Positions 46,368 through 57,499 of a stretch of 64,000 nucleotides of DNA are shown here, in pieces. How positions within the stretch are numbered: the stretch's first letter is position 1; each line of letters begins with the position of its first letter. A program made the position numbers and the translations under genes. Source of the DNA: Gaeumannomyces sp. JS-464 (taxonomy: Eukaryota; Ascomycota; Sordariomycetes; Magnaporthales; Magnaporthaceae); NCBI GenBank assembly GCA_002197995.1, contig NGZR01000004.1, positions 682,001 to 746,000 of the forward strand, in the 5' to 3' direction. The notes beneath the pieces are model-generated. The model saw only the letters and a program-made list of their open reading frames with translations. It had not been told where the DNA came from and ran no database searches.

Positions 46368-47845
46368 TTAACGTTTAACGACCGCGTTTTAACAAAAGAG
46401 TTTTTATTGCTATTACTTTCCTTTTTAAGTTCCGAGTTATCGGCAAATCGAACTACGATTTGGGCTTTAGCGATTTGGTATAAAGTCGGGTCGCCGTCGA
46501 TATCGACGAATAATAATACGTCGCCAAACTTAGTTTCCACTTCGCAATTTAAACCCTTTTAAACTTCTCGTTCGAAAGGTCGAAAGCTTAACTTTCGTTA
46601 AAAACCCTCCTATTATAGCTCCGGAAGCTGGAAAAAACGGATACCGTAATGGCCGGGTTAAGCACGATATTGTAAAAAGGCACGGGGCGTAATCCCCAAT
46701 TAACGCGAGCTATAACCGAAGCCCGACCCCGAAAGACAAGCTGGCCCATCCGAGCTAGCATTTCGTTAATTTCGGTAAGTTCGCTATAAAACGCGTGCCG
46801 AATGTGCACCCCCGGATACGCCGCGAACGCACGCCTTTTCGCGAGCAGCCGGTACTAAAACTTATAAGCAGGTTTTAAAACGTCGGGAAATGGTACGAAT
46901 CGTAATCGTCGAATTCCTAAAAAAAGTGGCGATATAAAGGCTTTGCGGGAGTTAAAAAGGCGGATTTAATAAAAGTTTAACCATTATCGGCAGCAAAATA
47001 AAAGAAACCATAACGAGCCGAGGGATAAATCGTAACGGAAAAACTATAAAGGTTTTTTTATAAAAATAAATTAAAAAAGGCGAAGCCGCGTAATAAGCTT
47101 ACCGAAAACTTAATAGGCCATTATGCATTTACCAGCATATTTTTAGCAAGCCAAATCGATGTTAAAAGGGAAACTTTAAAGCAGGGAACGATAAGCCCAA
47201 CCCCGGTAAATGCACCGAAAGCAGCGGCTTGTTTTAATAATGCCGGTAGTATATACCAGGTTATGCTTAAAGTGCGTCCCACCCCGAAAAAAGTCGGCCA
47301 TATAGCAATTGCTATAAGGAAAACGGCGTCGAATACCATTAAAAGCCACCGTGCTAGTAATAAAAGCAATTTAAATTCGCTAGCAGTCCTTTTTTGCAAA
47401 AAAACGCAAAGCGAAACGATGCTTTTTATCGGCGAGGTCGTTAAGCTCGTTAAACCGACGAGTGACGCCAGCGGGGTATATTAGTAACGAGGGTGTTCCG
47501 AAAATCCAAATTAAAGCTAAACCGGGAAGCGGAATGGTAAAAGAAAAGCGGACTTTTTTAAAAGTGCCATAGTCGGCAAAGTGGAGGCTTTCCTCCGTAA
47601 GGCTAGCTACCGATCGCCCGCTCCGCATTGTTAAAAGCGAAAAAGCGACGGCGAAATGCCTCGTTAGCGGCAGCGTTGTAAGATATAATTTTGCGGCAAA
47701 ATCGGGTTAGCGCACGTTTAAAACGAGCGAGCCGGAAGGGAGGACGAAAACGTATAACCGCGATCGTAGCTGGAAAAGGAAGCGTAATCGAGCGTAATCG
47801 AAACCGCGACCGCAGCTGGAGAAAGCCTAAATCCGGGTTAAGCAA
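46368..47845 (-). pseudogene. Antisense membrane-protein-like frame after Gypsy-2 pol
   Basis: Between pol and the 3' LTR the minus strand carries a chain of protein-like frames with only a few stops, of RIP type. From 5' to 3' on the minus strand: an Arg/Phe-rich start (47,603-47,845); a segment with FTIPLPGLALIWIFGTPSLL (47,380-47,628); a strongly hydrophobic 92-codon frame (47,121-47,399) with LLLLARWLLMVFDAVFLIAI and LKQAAAFGAFTGVGLIVP, two or three likely membrane helices; then HAFYSELTEINEMLARMGQL (46,588-46,809). A soluble tail follows, with EVETKFGDVLLFVDIDGDPT and ending NVK-stop at 46,368. Frame changes at homopolymers suggest indels. I do not recognise the family. Alternatives are an antisense accessory ORF of the element, a captured host gene, or a chance shadow; the tail is the strongest argument against chance. 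Confidence 0.45.
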
Positions 47846-47905
47846 AAAGCGTAAAAAGGTTGCGGGAGAAAAAAGGAAGCGCTAACTCCAGAAAGCAAGC
47901 GCAGG

Positions 47906-48347
47906 CTTTTGTGCGTTAAAAGCGTAAGCTTTGTGGGTAAACAGGCAATGCGAGGATAAAGGGAACAAAGTAACAATTAGCGGCGTTTAATCGTCGCTGT
48001 TAATTGTGTTGTTAAAAGGAAGGAAAACAACGCCGGCTTGCCGGAAAAAAAAAAAGGTTTATTGGCAGGACCGCTTTTGCCTTAACCGTCGCCGGCCTTG
48101 CCGGGGCCGACGGCCCTACACGGCTAACGCTACAAAAAACGCTACCAAAATCCTATAAGCCTTATTGGCACCCTGTTAAAAAAAGCTATTTGCACTTCCA
48201 CACTACCAAAAAACCATTTACCTTAAATGGTAAAAGCATTAATAAAACTTAATTTGCCCGCTAATACGCTATAGACCGACCAAACTTTAACGCGACCATT
48301 TCGCTAATAGGCGTTGCCGAAACGTTAGCGCTTTAAAAAGGGGATAA
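47906..48347. other. Gypsy-2 3' untranslated region
   Basis: About 440 bp between the antisense frame and the 3' LTR. No domain is recognised; it is moderately GC-rich around 48,080-48,130. Confidence 0.6.
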
Positions 48348-48629
48348 TGTAAAAAAGCTCGCCGCGATAATGGCGGGCCACCGCTATAGCAAGGAGCTTT
48401 AGCCCTGTTTACGGGCCCGAGTTACGTGGAGGCCTAAAGCACCCAGGCACGTAACAGGGGGCTTAGGGGGGCCACGCTACTTAGGCAGCTTGTAGGAGGC
48501 AATTCCCAAATTGCCGGAACAAGCTAAAGTCGTTGTATTTACCTTATAGCAATATAGGCTTTTAACCCCTAATTACCGTTTACGGTTATCGTAATCACCT
48601 CGTACAGGCTTTCGGCTTACCCCGTGACA
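48348..48629 (+). repeat. Gypsy-2 3' LTR
   Basis: 282 bp starting tgtaaaaaag and ending gtgaca, followed by the TSD tttta. Less mutated than the 5' LTR. Confidence 0.93.
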
Positions 48630-48634
48630 TTTTA

Positions 48635-48901
48635 TGCTGGAAAAGTTTATACTTTTTGCAAATTTATTAGTAAATAAAAAGCTATTCGCTATAGCAAATA
48701 ACGCCCGCGATAAAAGCTAATCCCGATAAGCATATACGTACCGTGGCGGTAATAATAACTATTATCGCAATTTTTTATTTGGTGCAAATCCGCTTTAAAA
48801 AAGAAAAGCGGTGCTAGTTAAAGCTATTCGAGCAATACAAACCTCGCTTTTTAAAGGCAGTTATTTACGCCGGTGGTTGCTCGTATGCCGCATATATCGC
48901 C
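48635..48901. other. Host remnant between Gypsy-2 and Gypsy-4
   Basis: About 270 bp, RIP-like composition, no recognised feature. It continues the 33,134-33,291 remnant. Confidence 0.6.
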
Positions 48902-49033
48902 TGTTATAGTTCCGTGCTTTAAGCACGGAAGTAACAGCTTAAAGGTTACTTTTAAGCCAACTCGTGTATATATAGGAACCACATAACCTTTTTTATAGCC
49001 TTTTTTTTTTTCCTCCTTATTTTTAAAATAACA
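48902..49033 (+). repeat. Probable Gypsy-4 5' LTR
   Basis: Starts tgttatag and ends aaataaca, an inverted terminal TGTTAT/ATAACA. No second copy is in the window to prove the limits. A near-perfect palindrome, ttccgtgctt-t-aagcacggaa, sits at its left end (48,911-48,931). A word tggcgaccaccc that could be a primer-binding site lies 17 bases inside. Confidence 0.45.
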
Positions 49034-49406
49034 TTACTTTAACCCCTATTGGCGACCACCCAATGGCTAGGTTTATTACATTTTTAAAAAATCTTTTCCC
49101 ATTAAAAGGGATTATAACAATAATAATATTAAACATTACGAACAACGACAAAGGCTTAACTTTTACCTTTAATGCCTCGACCCTTTTTTTACAAAGCTCG
49201 CTACTCGCTGCTATTGCGAACCTTTAAACACGATTAGCCGCGGCCGAACTTAACTAACAAAAGTTCTAAAACAACGCTAATAAGCTTTTCGTTAACCACT
49301 ATAACGATACTACGCGGGTAATAACGAAATAAAAGGATTAACTTTTAACCGCACACGCAACACTCCTCGCACCGAAACGACTGCCTTTTAAAAACCCGAC
49401 TTTATA
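49034..49406 (+). pseudogene. Gypsy-4 leader and gag N-terminus
   Basis: Leader followed by a gag-like helical segment rich in Ala/Asn (about 49,150-49,400). It is cut at 49,406, where Gypsy-3 is inserted; ttata at 49,402-49,406 is the left TSD. Confidence 0.5.
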
Positions 49407-49611
49407 TATCGCGAACAGTAAAAAGGACTGGTTGGATTGCGATATATGGTAAGGTTCGATTGTGTACAGGAAAAGTTAAAAGCCGGAGGCCGAGCGGGCA
49501 CTTTTACAAAGAAAGCTTTACAAAAGCCCCACCTCCCTTATCGTGCCGATAAAGGTAAGGGTTACCCTGCCCCGCTAATGGGCCCCTTTCCACCTCCTGC
49601 CGGCCATAACA
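49407..49611 (-). repeat. Gypsy-3 3' LTR
   Basis: 205 bp, direct repeat of 57,290-57,494. It carries more transitions than its partner, including changes that weaken the long hairpin (cttttacaaag against ctttacaaaag). Confidence 0.93.
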
Positions 49612-49689
49612 AATGCCGGCGCATAAAAAGAGATTCCCTGTCCTTAGGGAGATAATTACTGTACATAAAAAGGGTAAATACAATTAATA

Positions 49690-52600
49690 AGGTTTTTAAT
49701 CTTTGCCTACTTTGCGCGCGGAGCGTTTCGAAAGCTTTGCTTAAGCCTAGGCTTTGGCCTTATTGCTTTCGAAAGTTCGGGCGTCGGCTTGGCGATCCTC
49801 GTACTTTTTAACGGCCTTAGCCGCGTTGTTAAGCTTTTCCAAAAGCTCCCAAATGTTTTTTTTAAAGCCGTAACCCTTCCAGCGCACCAAGTATTTGGTA
49901 CGGATAACTTCAAACTTTAGCTTAATGTCCTTATGGTCGAAAACCTTATTCACCTCGAAAATGTCGCCCTTTCCGAAATGGGCGTCGGGGTCGATCTTTT
50001 TATCGTTATCGTACTCGATAGGGCCCGAAAGCGGAGGTACGCGCTGGAAAGGATCGTCGTTGCAATCGTAGCGAGTAAAGTGTTAAATGCTAATAACCGG
50101 GTGTATTTTAATAAAAGTGCCAAAAAAATCGAGCTCGTAAGCTAAAAGGGAAACCTTGCGGATAATGGTATAAGGGCTTTGCCGTTTAAGCTTTTTTTTA
50201 TTAACGAGGTGCTTGCTTTTAGTTTTGTACGCCTTACCTATGTTAAGCCAAATTTGGTCGCCGATGTTAAACTTTTCGTAGCGGTGCTTGGAGTTGTAAA
50301 TGCGCTTTTGCTCGGCGGTAGCGACGTTTATCGCAAACAAAACGTTTTTGCGAAAGTGCTTACGTATAAAACGGAGTTTTGCAACTTTTTAAGGAATTCG
50401 TGCGGAGGCTGTAAGCTTTAAAGGTCCTGGTATTTTAAACCCAAACAAATATTCGTAGGGGTTGCAATCGAGCGCCGTTATAATAGCATTGTTTAAATTC
50501 CATTACAAAAAGGGGATAACGTCGATTTAAAAGTCGTTTATTATAGTTAAGTAATAACGGATAGCCAGTTTAACTGTTTGGTTTTTGCGTTCGGACTGCC
50601 CGTTAGCTTACGGATAGTAAGCGGCCGTTATTTAAAAGCGAGTCCTAAAAGTGTGCCACAAACTATTCCAAAAGGCGAAGGTGAATTTGGAATCCCTATC
50701 GGAAATGATTGCTTTAAGGCAGGATTAGTCGGCCAAAAGTAGCTAACGGCCGAATTGTTTACCCCATATTTGCGCCGTATATTCGTCGTAGCTAAGGATA
50801 ATTATCGTACGTTTGGACGTTTTGCAGGTAACTGTTAGCAGCGCATTATAAAAGTCGAAGTTCCGTTGGGTTTAAAGCGTGCCTTCCGAAGGAACTAAAA
50901 GGAATGCTATTACGAAGTTTATAGTAATTATGCTTATAGGTTTAGGAGGGGCTTGGATGGGCTAAAGGGTTCCAATGGGAAGCCGATTGTTTTGTCGGTT
51001 TATGCCGCACTCGTGGCATTTGCTAATATATTGTTTAACCTGGCGTTTTTTAGCCCGGAAATGCACGTTTTTAAAAGCGTTAAGCATTTGAAGTCGGCCG
51101 AAATAATGTTTATCATCGTGCACTTTTCGCAAATAGTTAGCGATTAAGGGTTTCGGGATTATAAAACGCTTATAACCGTCGTTATTTCGTAAATAAAAAG
51201 GTAGTCGGCCATTCGGAAAAAATGCCCGATTTTAAAAGCATTAGCAACGCCCTCGTTGCTTTTAATCGTGCATTTCGACCTTTGGAAAGTAGTAAGGTTA
51301 AGCATAATTTTGCGGTATATTAAATTTTCGATATAGCTTTTTGCGAACCGCTAGCGAGTTGTTTCGGCCATTCGGGCTTTAATAACCATTAAAACGTGGT
51401 TGTGCATCGAATCGAGGATTGGAGCGTTTGTTTTTTAGCGGTCCTCGTTATCGGTGGCCGTAGGTAAGCGGGATAAGGCATTTGGAACGAGGTTTATTTT
51501 GCCGGGTATGTGCAATATTTCGAGGTTATACTTGGAAAAGTAAATTAACGCGTTAGTTAGCCGTCGGTTAACACGCTCGGTAAACGACGTTAGTAAAGTG
51601 GTCCGATTAACGATGCCCGTAATTAACTCGTAATTCGTAAAAACGAGGATCCTTTTATTACTTAAGTGCAATATAATACGGAAGGTTTTGCAAACCTAAA
51701 CGAGGCATGCGATTTCAAGCTTTAAAAGGCCGTAACTAAGCTTTTTTTTTGTAAAAGCACCGAAAGATAAACATAATTAGCTTAATAGCATATGCCGGGA
51801 TGGTTTTGGATTTGCGGTTTTAAGCGTAGCCGTTTTTAAAATGGAAAGTTATAATTTTAAAGCCACGCTTAAGGTTACCGTCGATTTGCAAAATGATTTG
51901 CTTTTTTAGGTTGGCGTAATAAAGCTTAATTTTAATGCAAAGCATCGCTTTAACCGCTTTAAAAGATTAAACTTCGGCTTCGGTGCTTTTAAAATGCGCC
52001 AAACGATAATAGGCCGCTCGTTTACCGTGGTTATTAAGAACGACTCGTTCTTTTTTGCGGCCTTTTGCCAGCAAAGCTATTTTCCGGAGCTAAAAGGGTT
52101 CGATAAAGCGTTCGTAGTAAGGGATTATATAGCGGAGCTATCCGGAAGCTCCGATAAAAGTTTCGAGGTTTTGCAAGTTAATAAGCAATTCCCAGTTTCG
52201 AAAGCCTTAAATGCGGTTTTCGGTGTTAGTTTTTCCGAAGGAATCGACGTAAAATCTTAAAAGCTTAACGCTAAGGTAGCTTATAAAAAACTTGCCGGGG
52301 ATAAAGCAATATTTTTATTTTAAAATAAGCTAAAAATGGTTTTCAAATGCCGAACGTGGTTTTCGAAAGTGTCGCTAAAAACGATAATATCGTCGATAAA
52401 AGCTTTGCATATTTGCTGTAAAAGCGTAAGAAACCGTCCATAAATTTCTGCATGTAAGCCGGTAAATGCGAAAACCCATTATCGCCACGTTTATGCGTTT
52501 TAATCCTCGGTGGTTAACGATTACCAGTTTGTTTTATTATTTTAAAATGGATTAAAAATTGAAAAAAAAAACGAGGTGGCGTTTATAACGGTAATGTAAA

Positions 52601-53420
52601 GCTTGCTTTGGATTAAATCGACCACGTCCTATTGTAAAGGCAAAAGGTAAACGTTGGGAATAATAGCCCTATTAAAAGGTTTTAAATTAACGACGACCTT
52701 CGCTTTGTTTTTACCGTGCACGCGTTTCCAAACGACAAAATACGGGAAAGCAAATTAGGCTGCTTTTTTTATATAATTTATGCGGCTTTATTCGTAAAGC
52801 TTATCGTAAGTTTCGTTAATAACGTCCTTTTCCTTTTTTAATACGAGGTATATGCGGTAGCGGAAGCTTAAGTATTTTTTATATTCGTCGACGAAAGGGA
52901 TGCGTATTATTTTATCCTCGGGAATTTCGATTTGCTTGCTATTGTTTTCCCAAATTTAAAACTTTTTACAAATCTTTTTTATCTTTTGGGTTTGCTTTAA
53001 CGTTCCGCCGTTATAAATGTAAATCCCGTTAGCTAAAGTAATGTAAAAGGTTTCGTTCGGGGCTTAATATCGAAAGTTAACTTTTTTTCGGGGATTTTAG
53101 GCAATGGCTCGGGATTATTAAGCATTATTTCCTGCTTTTTAAATAGCGCGTCGTTTTCGGTCGATAGCGTTCCGTTAATGGCAATATCGTGCGAAATTTA
53201 ATCGCCTTTTAGTAATGCTTGCTAAACTTCGTCGTTAAGGGAAAACTTTAAATTTAGCGATGTTTTAGTACTGCTTAGGCCCGTTAAAAGAACAAAGTTT
53301 TGGTTTTCTTTTATTAATAAGGCCCTTTCGGCTTTTATCGTTGGGTTTTGGACGTAAATGGCTTTGCTAAAAAGCCGTTTAGTTTGCTCGTAATCGACTT
53401 TATCCCGGATTTGGTTTAAG
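49690..53420 (-). pseudogene. Gypsy-3 pol: RT, RNase H, integrase, chromodomain
   Basis: The chromodomain is at 49,747-49,953 (EVIRTKYLVRWKGYGFKKNIWE), one of the best preserved parts of the block. The integrase C-terminal part is at 50,083-50,340 (ATAEQKRIYNSKHR, FNIGDQIWLN). The integrase core is at about 50,440-50,710 (SDRDSKFT, ITAAYYP, ANGQSERKNQT). The RNase H end and tether are at 51,435-51,671 (LEILHIPGKINLVPNALSRL). RT spans about 52,000-52,960 with AFIDDIIVFSDTFENHVRHL near 52,366-52,425 (FIDD in place of the common YLDD). Stops are mostly TAA/TAG at former Gln or Trp codons. Confidence 0.9.
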
Positions 53421-54300
53421 CTTTTTTAAATTATCGCGAGTTTAGTTTTACGAAGCACGATAATTGTTTTGCTCGTAATATTATGTATAAAATAAACTTA
53501 AAAAGTTTTATAATTAACGATAAAGTTAACTGCCGAAAGGTAAATGCCGGCCATTAAAAAGGGGCGACTTTTAAAAAAGGCTGCGTATTTAACGGGGATC
53601 GCTGCAGTTTTTCCAAAAGCTAAAGTAAAGGTTATTTTGCTAACGACCTTTTTTAAAACGGGCTTGCTTTTGCGAATAACGGTAAAAGGGATGGCAAAAC
53701 CGTCGTTAGGGAAATGCATTAGGTTAATGCCGAAATCGATTTGGGCACGGCGAGGTTTAAACCAAAAAGTGCCTAATAAATAGCTTGCATCCAGCTTGTT
53801 AACGATTTATACTTTGGCCGTTTTGGTTGTGATACCCGGAAAGCCGTTATTTTTAACGCCTTTGGTAAAAAAGGAAAAGGTAGCGTAATTTTTGGCCTTT
53901 ATAAATCGCTCGAAATCCCAGCTTTTAATGCTAGGTCGGACTTTTTTATTTACCTTAATAACCACGGCGTTAAGGAAAAATTCTTTAAGCTAAACTTTGT
54001 TAACGAAATTACGTCCCGAGCTTGTATTAATACAAATAGGTGTATTCAATTCGTTAAAAGTTCCGCGAATTATAATCTTTTAATAAGTATAACCTTTTAA
54101 GTGCGATAAGGCAGCCTTTTTAAGCTCGCTTTCCTTAACCACGTTTTTTATAGTGAAATTAACGGAATTAGGTTCCTAAAAAGGTTTGGCTTCGCAGTTT
54201 TTTAAATGTTTAAATAGTTTATTACGGGACCGGAAGTTTTCGTTACAGCGTTTACAGTTAGTAATTAGCGTGTTTTCGAAAACGTTATAAATAAAGTCGG
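53421..54300 (-). pseudogene. Gypsy-3 pol N-terminus: C2HC zinc finger and protease region
   Basis: At about 54,190-54,270 the minus strand reads NCKRCNENFRSRNKLFKHLK then NC, a C-x2-C-x12-H-x3-C finger of C2H2 style rather than a retroviral CCHC knuckle. The protease-to-RT spacer at 53,498-53,760 is well kept (GFAIPFTVIRKSKPVLKKVV, FLMAGIYLSAVN). The protease Asp motif was not located with certainty. Confidence 0.7.
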
Positions 54301-54650
54301 AGTTATTTGTGCCAAAAAAAGAAAATTGCTTTTCCTCGTTAAATAAATTGTCGTTTAAATCGAATTCGATTAAGTTAACTTTATTATCCTTTTTTTTATC
54401 GTAGGACTTTTTAAAATCCTTTTTATCCTTATAATCGCGGTTTTTATCGCGGCTTTTACCACAATCCTTATTACGGCTTTTATACTCGCGGTTTTTGTTA
54501 CGAGCTTCGTACTTGGGCGGTTTATATTTGCCGTTATATTTGCTTTTGGACTTGTTTTTATTACGATACTTGTCGCGCTTGGAATGCTTGTCCTTTTTGC
54601 GGGACTTTTTTTTGTAATTAGCGTTCGAATCGGAATTGGAATTGTTATAG
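54301..54650 (-). pseudogene. Gypsy-3 Lys/Asp-rich basic linker
   Basis: The minus strand codes for a long stretch of alternating basic and acidic residues (KSRKKDKHSKRDKYRNKNKS, then SRNKDCGKSRDKNRDYKDKK). This is likely the nucleic-acid-binding part at the Gag-Pol border, replacing a classic knuckle. Confidence 0.65.
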
Positions 54651-57289
54651 CCCGGTTTAATATGCGGGTAGCGTTAAACTGTAACGCTAAAAAGTATAAG
54701 CTTAATATTTTCGATTTCGAAAAGGTAATTTCCGATATACTTATTAAAAAAAGGTTAACGTAAATAAACCTTAACTTTATTACTAAATAAGAATTAAATT
54801 TAGGTTATAACCGCAAACCAGTTTTAACCATTTTCGGTGTAAAAACCTATAATGCGAGCGTGCTTAAACTTGTTAGTAATATAGTTTGTAAAAGCGTCGG
54901 GGTTAACTGCGACGTTTTTAATAATAATAATGCTTTCGGAAAACTTTTTAATAGCTTTTATGCGGTTAGGAAAAAAGCGTTGCTTAATAGCGGTAATTAT
55001 ACCGAAAAAACCTTAACCGTAAAAATTTAATTAAACGTAAAAAGGAACTTAATTATTCCACCAAATAAAAGCCTTACCTCCCAATAACGTAAAAAACATA
55101 TCCTTAAATTAACTTTTATTAAATATAGCATGTACGGGGTTTATTAAAAAGCTTATTAATCGTGTTTCGAAAAAAAAGCTATCCGTAAAAATGATATTTT
55201 TTCCGTCGGTAACGGTGCTAAAATTTTTAGGGTTTTTATAATCGGGTTTAAAAATGCCGACGTTTTTTCGCTTAAAACGGGGACGTTTTTAATGCTGGAT
55301 ATTGGTTATCCAACGGGCTAAAAGTTATTAAAACCTCGCTATTAATAGGCTGCGAGGTTAAAAATGCATAAGTTTTAAATTAGCCATTGTTAAATTAACA
55401 AAAGTTAATTAAAGTGATTTATATTACCCTATTATTGCTTATATCGAAAAAGCGGGCGTTAAACTGCCGGTTTAACTTCCTATTAGTAATTGCGTTCCAA
55501 ATTGGGAAACGCGGCAAGCGTTAAAGTTAAAGCTTACGCTAATCCAAAGCGAGGTTATTCGTAAGCTATTTCGAAATAACGGTTCGTCGCCTTTTATACC
55601 GGCGTGGTAACGCCGGTATTAAAAGGTATAAAAAAAGGGGCAGTTAAGTTTGCTGCTGCTATTATTATTAAGCTGGTTAACGCACCGGCTGCTGGAAGTT
55701 TTATTCGAAGGTTTGCTAAGGATTATGAAAAACCGGTGCCGGCGCCGCCGTCCGAATGCTTTAATCGAACTTCCGGATTTGCTCGCTATTTGTTTTGCGA
55801 TATTGGATTTTGGGTTGCGTAAATGCGCTTTTGGACGTATTTTGTTTAATAAGTTTATAAAAGCGCCGCGCCATTGCTTCGAAATCGTCGGTTAAATTAT
55901 CGTTTGCAACTTTTAATAAGCGGTTCTTACTGCTGCCGGCCCTAAAGTTAAGCCTGTTATAATAAGCGCTAAAGCGCCGAAATGTTATCGAGCCGAAGGA
56001 CGTTTAAGCACCTGTTTTGCGGCGGCTTTCGTCCGTGTTAAGCTTAAAGAAAACGCGTTAGCTAAACTTTCCCGCGTTTAAATGCGCTTCCATTTAAATT
56101 TGCAAGTTCGATATATTTTTACGAGCGTTATTAATGCGAAAGGCAAGCTGCTTTTGGTTGTTAAATAGGATGCCGAAATTTTTATCGATACCGTTAAAAT
56201 TGCTTTGCATTTTCGAGCTAAGTTTGCCGATAGCTTGCGTAATGGTAGCTTCGAAACGGTTTTGCATCCCCGTTATTTATTAGGATAAGTCGTTATATAT
56301 GCGGTTTTAGCGACGCTTTAACCATTTGGCCGAAGCTTTGCTTTTGCCGAAATGGTATAACCGCGGGTCGTCGTTTTTGTTAAATTTAACGGTGTAACTT
56401 TTTTTTTGTTAACGTCGGCCTCGGAAAGGATAACGCTATCGTCGAAAACCTCGTCCTTAATATCCGCTCCTCCCTTTTTATTGCTATTGTTTAAAACGTG
56501 GGCTTAAAATTCTTATATAAGAAGTAAGCGAGCGCGAAAACGTAACGCTTTCGGTAGCGGTAAAAGCGCCGCTTAATCGGAAGGACGCGGTGGTTAGCTC
56601 GTATTCGGGTTTTTGCTTTTCGAAAGCGGGTTAGCCTTATTTGCTATTGCTTCGTGCCTTTTCGCTTATACTTTTACTATTTTAAAAGTTTTAATATTTA
56701 TTCGCAAATGGTAAAAGTAATCCGTCGATAAGCTAAAGTTTACAAATTTTTAAAGGATTTATCGTCGCAAAGCGAAACGTTTAAAATCGTTAGGAATTCG
56801 GGTAATCGAATGGAGGTTGCTATTAGGAAAGCTCCAATGGACTTTTTGGCTTATCCTTTTTCGCCGCTTAACAATTTGCGGGTAATAGGAGGTTTCGATT
56901 TCGAAGGTAACTTGCCGAGGGAAAGTGCGGTGCGGGTAAAAGAAAAGTAAAGGTGCAAACCTGCTCGATTGCGCGCGCGAGCCGAAAATAAGCAGCGCGC
57001 AATCGGGTCGGTCGCGGGGAGCCGGGCAAAGCGTGGTAACCTTAGGCGACTTTACTTTAATTTCGACTAAGCCTTGCCCAGGATTATAAAGGTGCGATCT
57101 CCGTGATTAAAAAGCTAGGGAAGGGTATCGCTAGGCGTTAGGCGAGCCGAAAATAAGCCTAATAGAAAACGCACGCACCGAGCCGGAAATAAGGCGCGTT
57201 TAGGGGTGCGTAAGTTTCCAAACGAGCCGAAAACAAATTTAAAGGGCGGGGATTGGTAACTTTGCAATAAGCAGAAAGTTGCTACCACT
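54651..57289 (-). pseudogene. Gypsy-3 gag and leader
   Basis: Gag on the minus strand; a readable portion lies at about 55,620-55,900 (IASKSGSSIKAFGRRRRHRF-type residues and upstream helical segments). The upper 600 bp to 57,289 is probably the leader and is GC-richer (around 56,960-57,060). The two plus-strand frames at 55,604-55,895 are shadows. Confidence 0.6.
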
Positions 57290-57494
57290 TATCGCGAATA
57301 ATAAAAGGGACTGGTTGGATTGCGATATATGGTAAGGTTCGATTGTGTACAGGAGAGAGTTGGAGGCCGGAAGCCGGGCGGGCACTCCTGCAAAGAAAGC
57401 TTTGCAGGAGCCCCACTTCCCTTATCGTGCCGATAAGGGTGGGGGTTACCCTGCCCCGCCAGTGGGCCCCTTTCACCTCCTGCCGGCCATGACA
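57290..57494 (-). repeat. Gypsy-3 5' LTR with two hairpins
   Basis: 205 bp. It contains a perfect 11-bp stem with AAAG loop (ctcctgcaaag-aaag-ctttgcaggag, 57,385-57,410) and an 8-bp stem (cccttatc-gtgcc-gataaggg, about 57,418-57,438). A B-box-like word, ggttcgattgt, lies at about 57,334. Little mutated. Confidence 0.93.
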
Positions 57495-57499
57495 TTATA

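Larger units (their letters stand above)
33292..48629 (+). mobile_element. Gypsy-2: Ty3/gypsy element split by a LINE
   Basis: 282-bp LTRs at both ends and a perfect TSD, tttta (33,287-33,291 and 48,630-48,634). Without the LINE it is about 9.1 kb, long for a fungal gypsy. On the plus strand the order is gag with CCHC knuckle, protease, RT, RNase H, an 18-bp repeat array, integrase (H2C2 then core, interrupted by the LINE) and chromodomain. About 2.1 kb between pol and the 3' LTR is extra and reads better on the minus strand (see 46,368-47,845). Confidence 0.92.
49407..57494 (-). mobile_element. Gypsy-3: complete Ty3/gypsy element nested in Gypsy-4 gag
   Basis: 8,088 bp with 205-bp LTRs and a perfect TSD, ttata (49,402-49,406 and 57,495-57,499). 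On the minus strand, from high to low coordinate: gag, a Lys/Asp-rich linker, a C2HC zinc finger, protease, RT (FIDDIIVFSD form), RNase H, integrase and chromodomain. LTR ends read TGTCATGG...CGCGATA on the minus strand, the last A-containing pair probably from CA. It is younger than Gypsy-4, which it interrupts. Confidence 0.93.

Noticed and set aside
55604..55895. Two overlapping plus-strand frames with a Leu-rich start
   Set aside because: They are shadows of Gypsy-3 gag on the minus strand.
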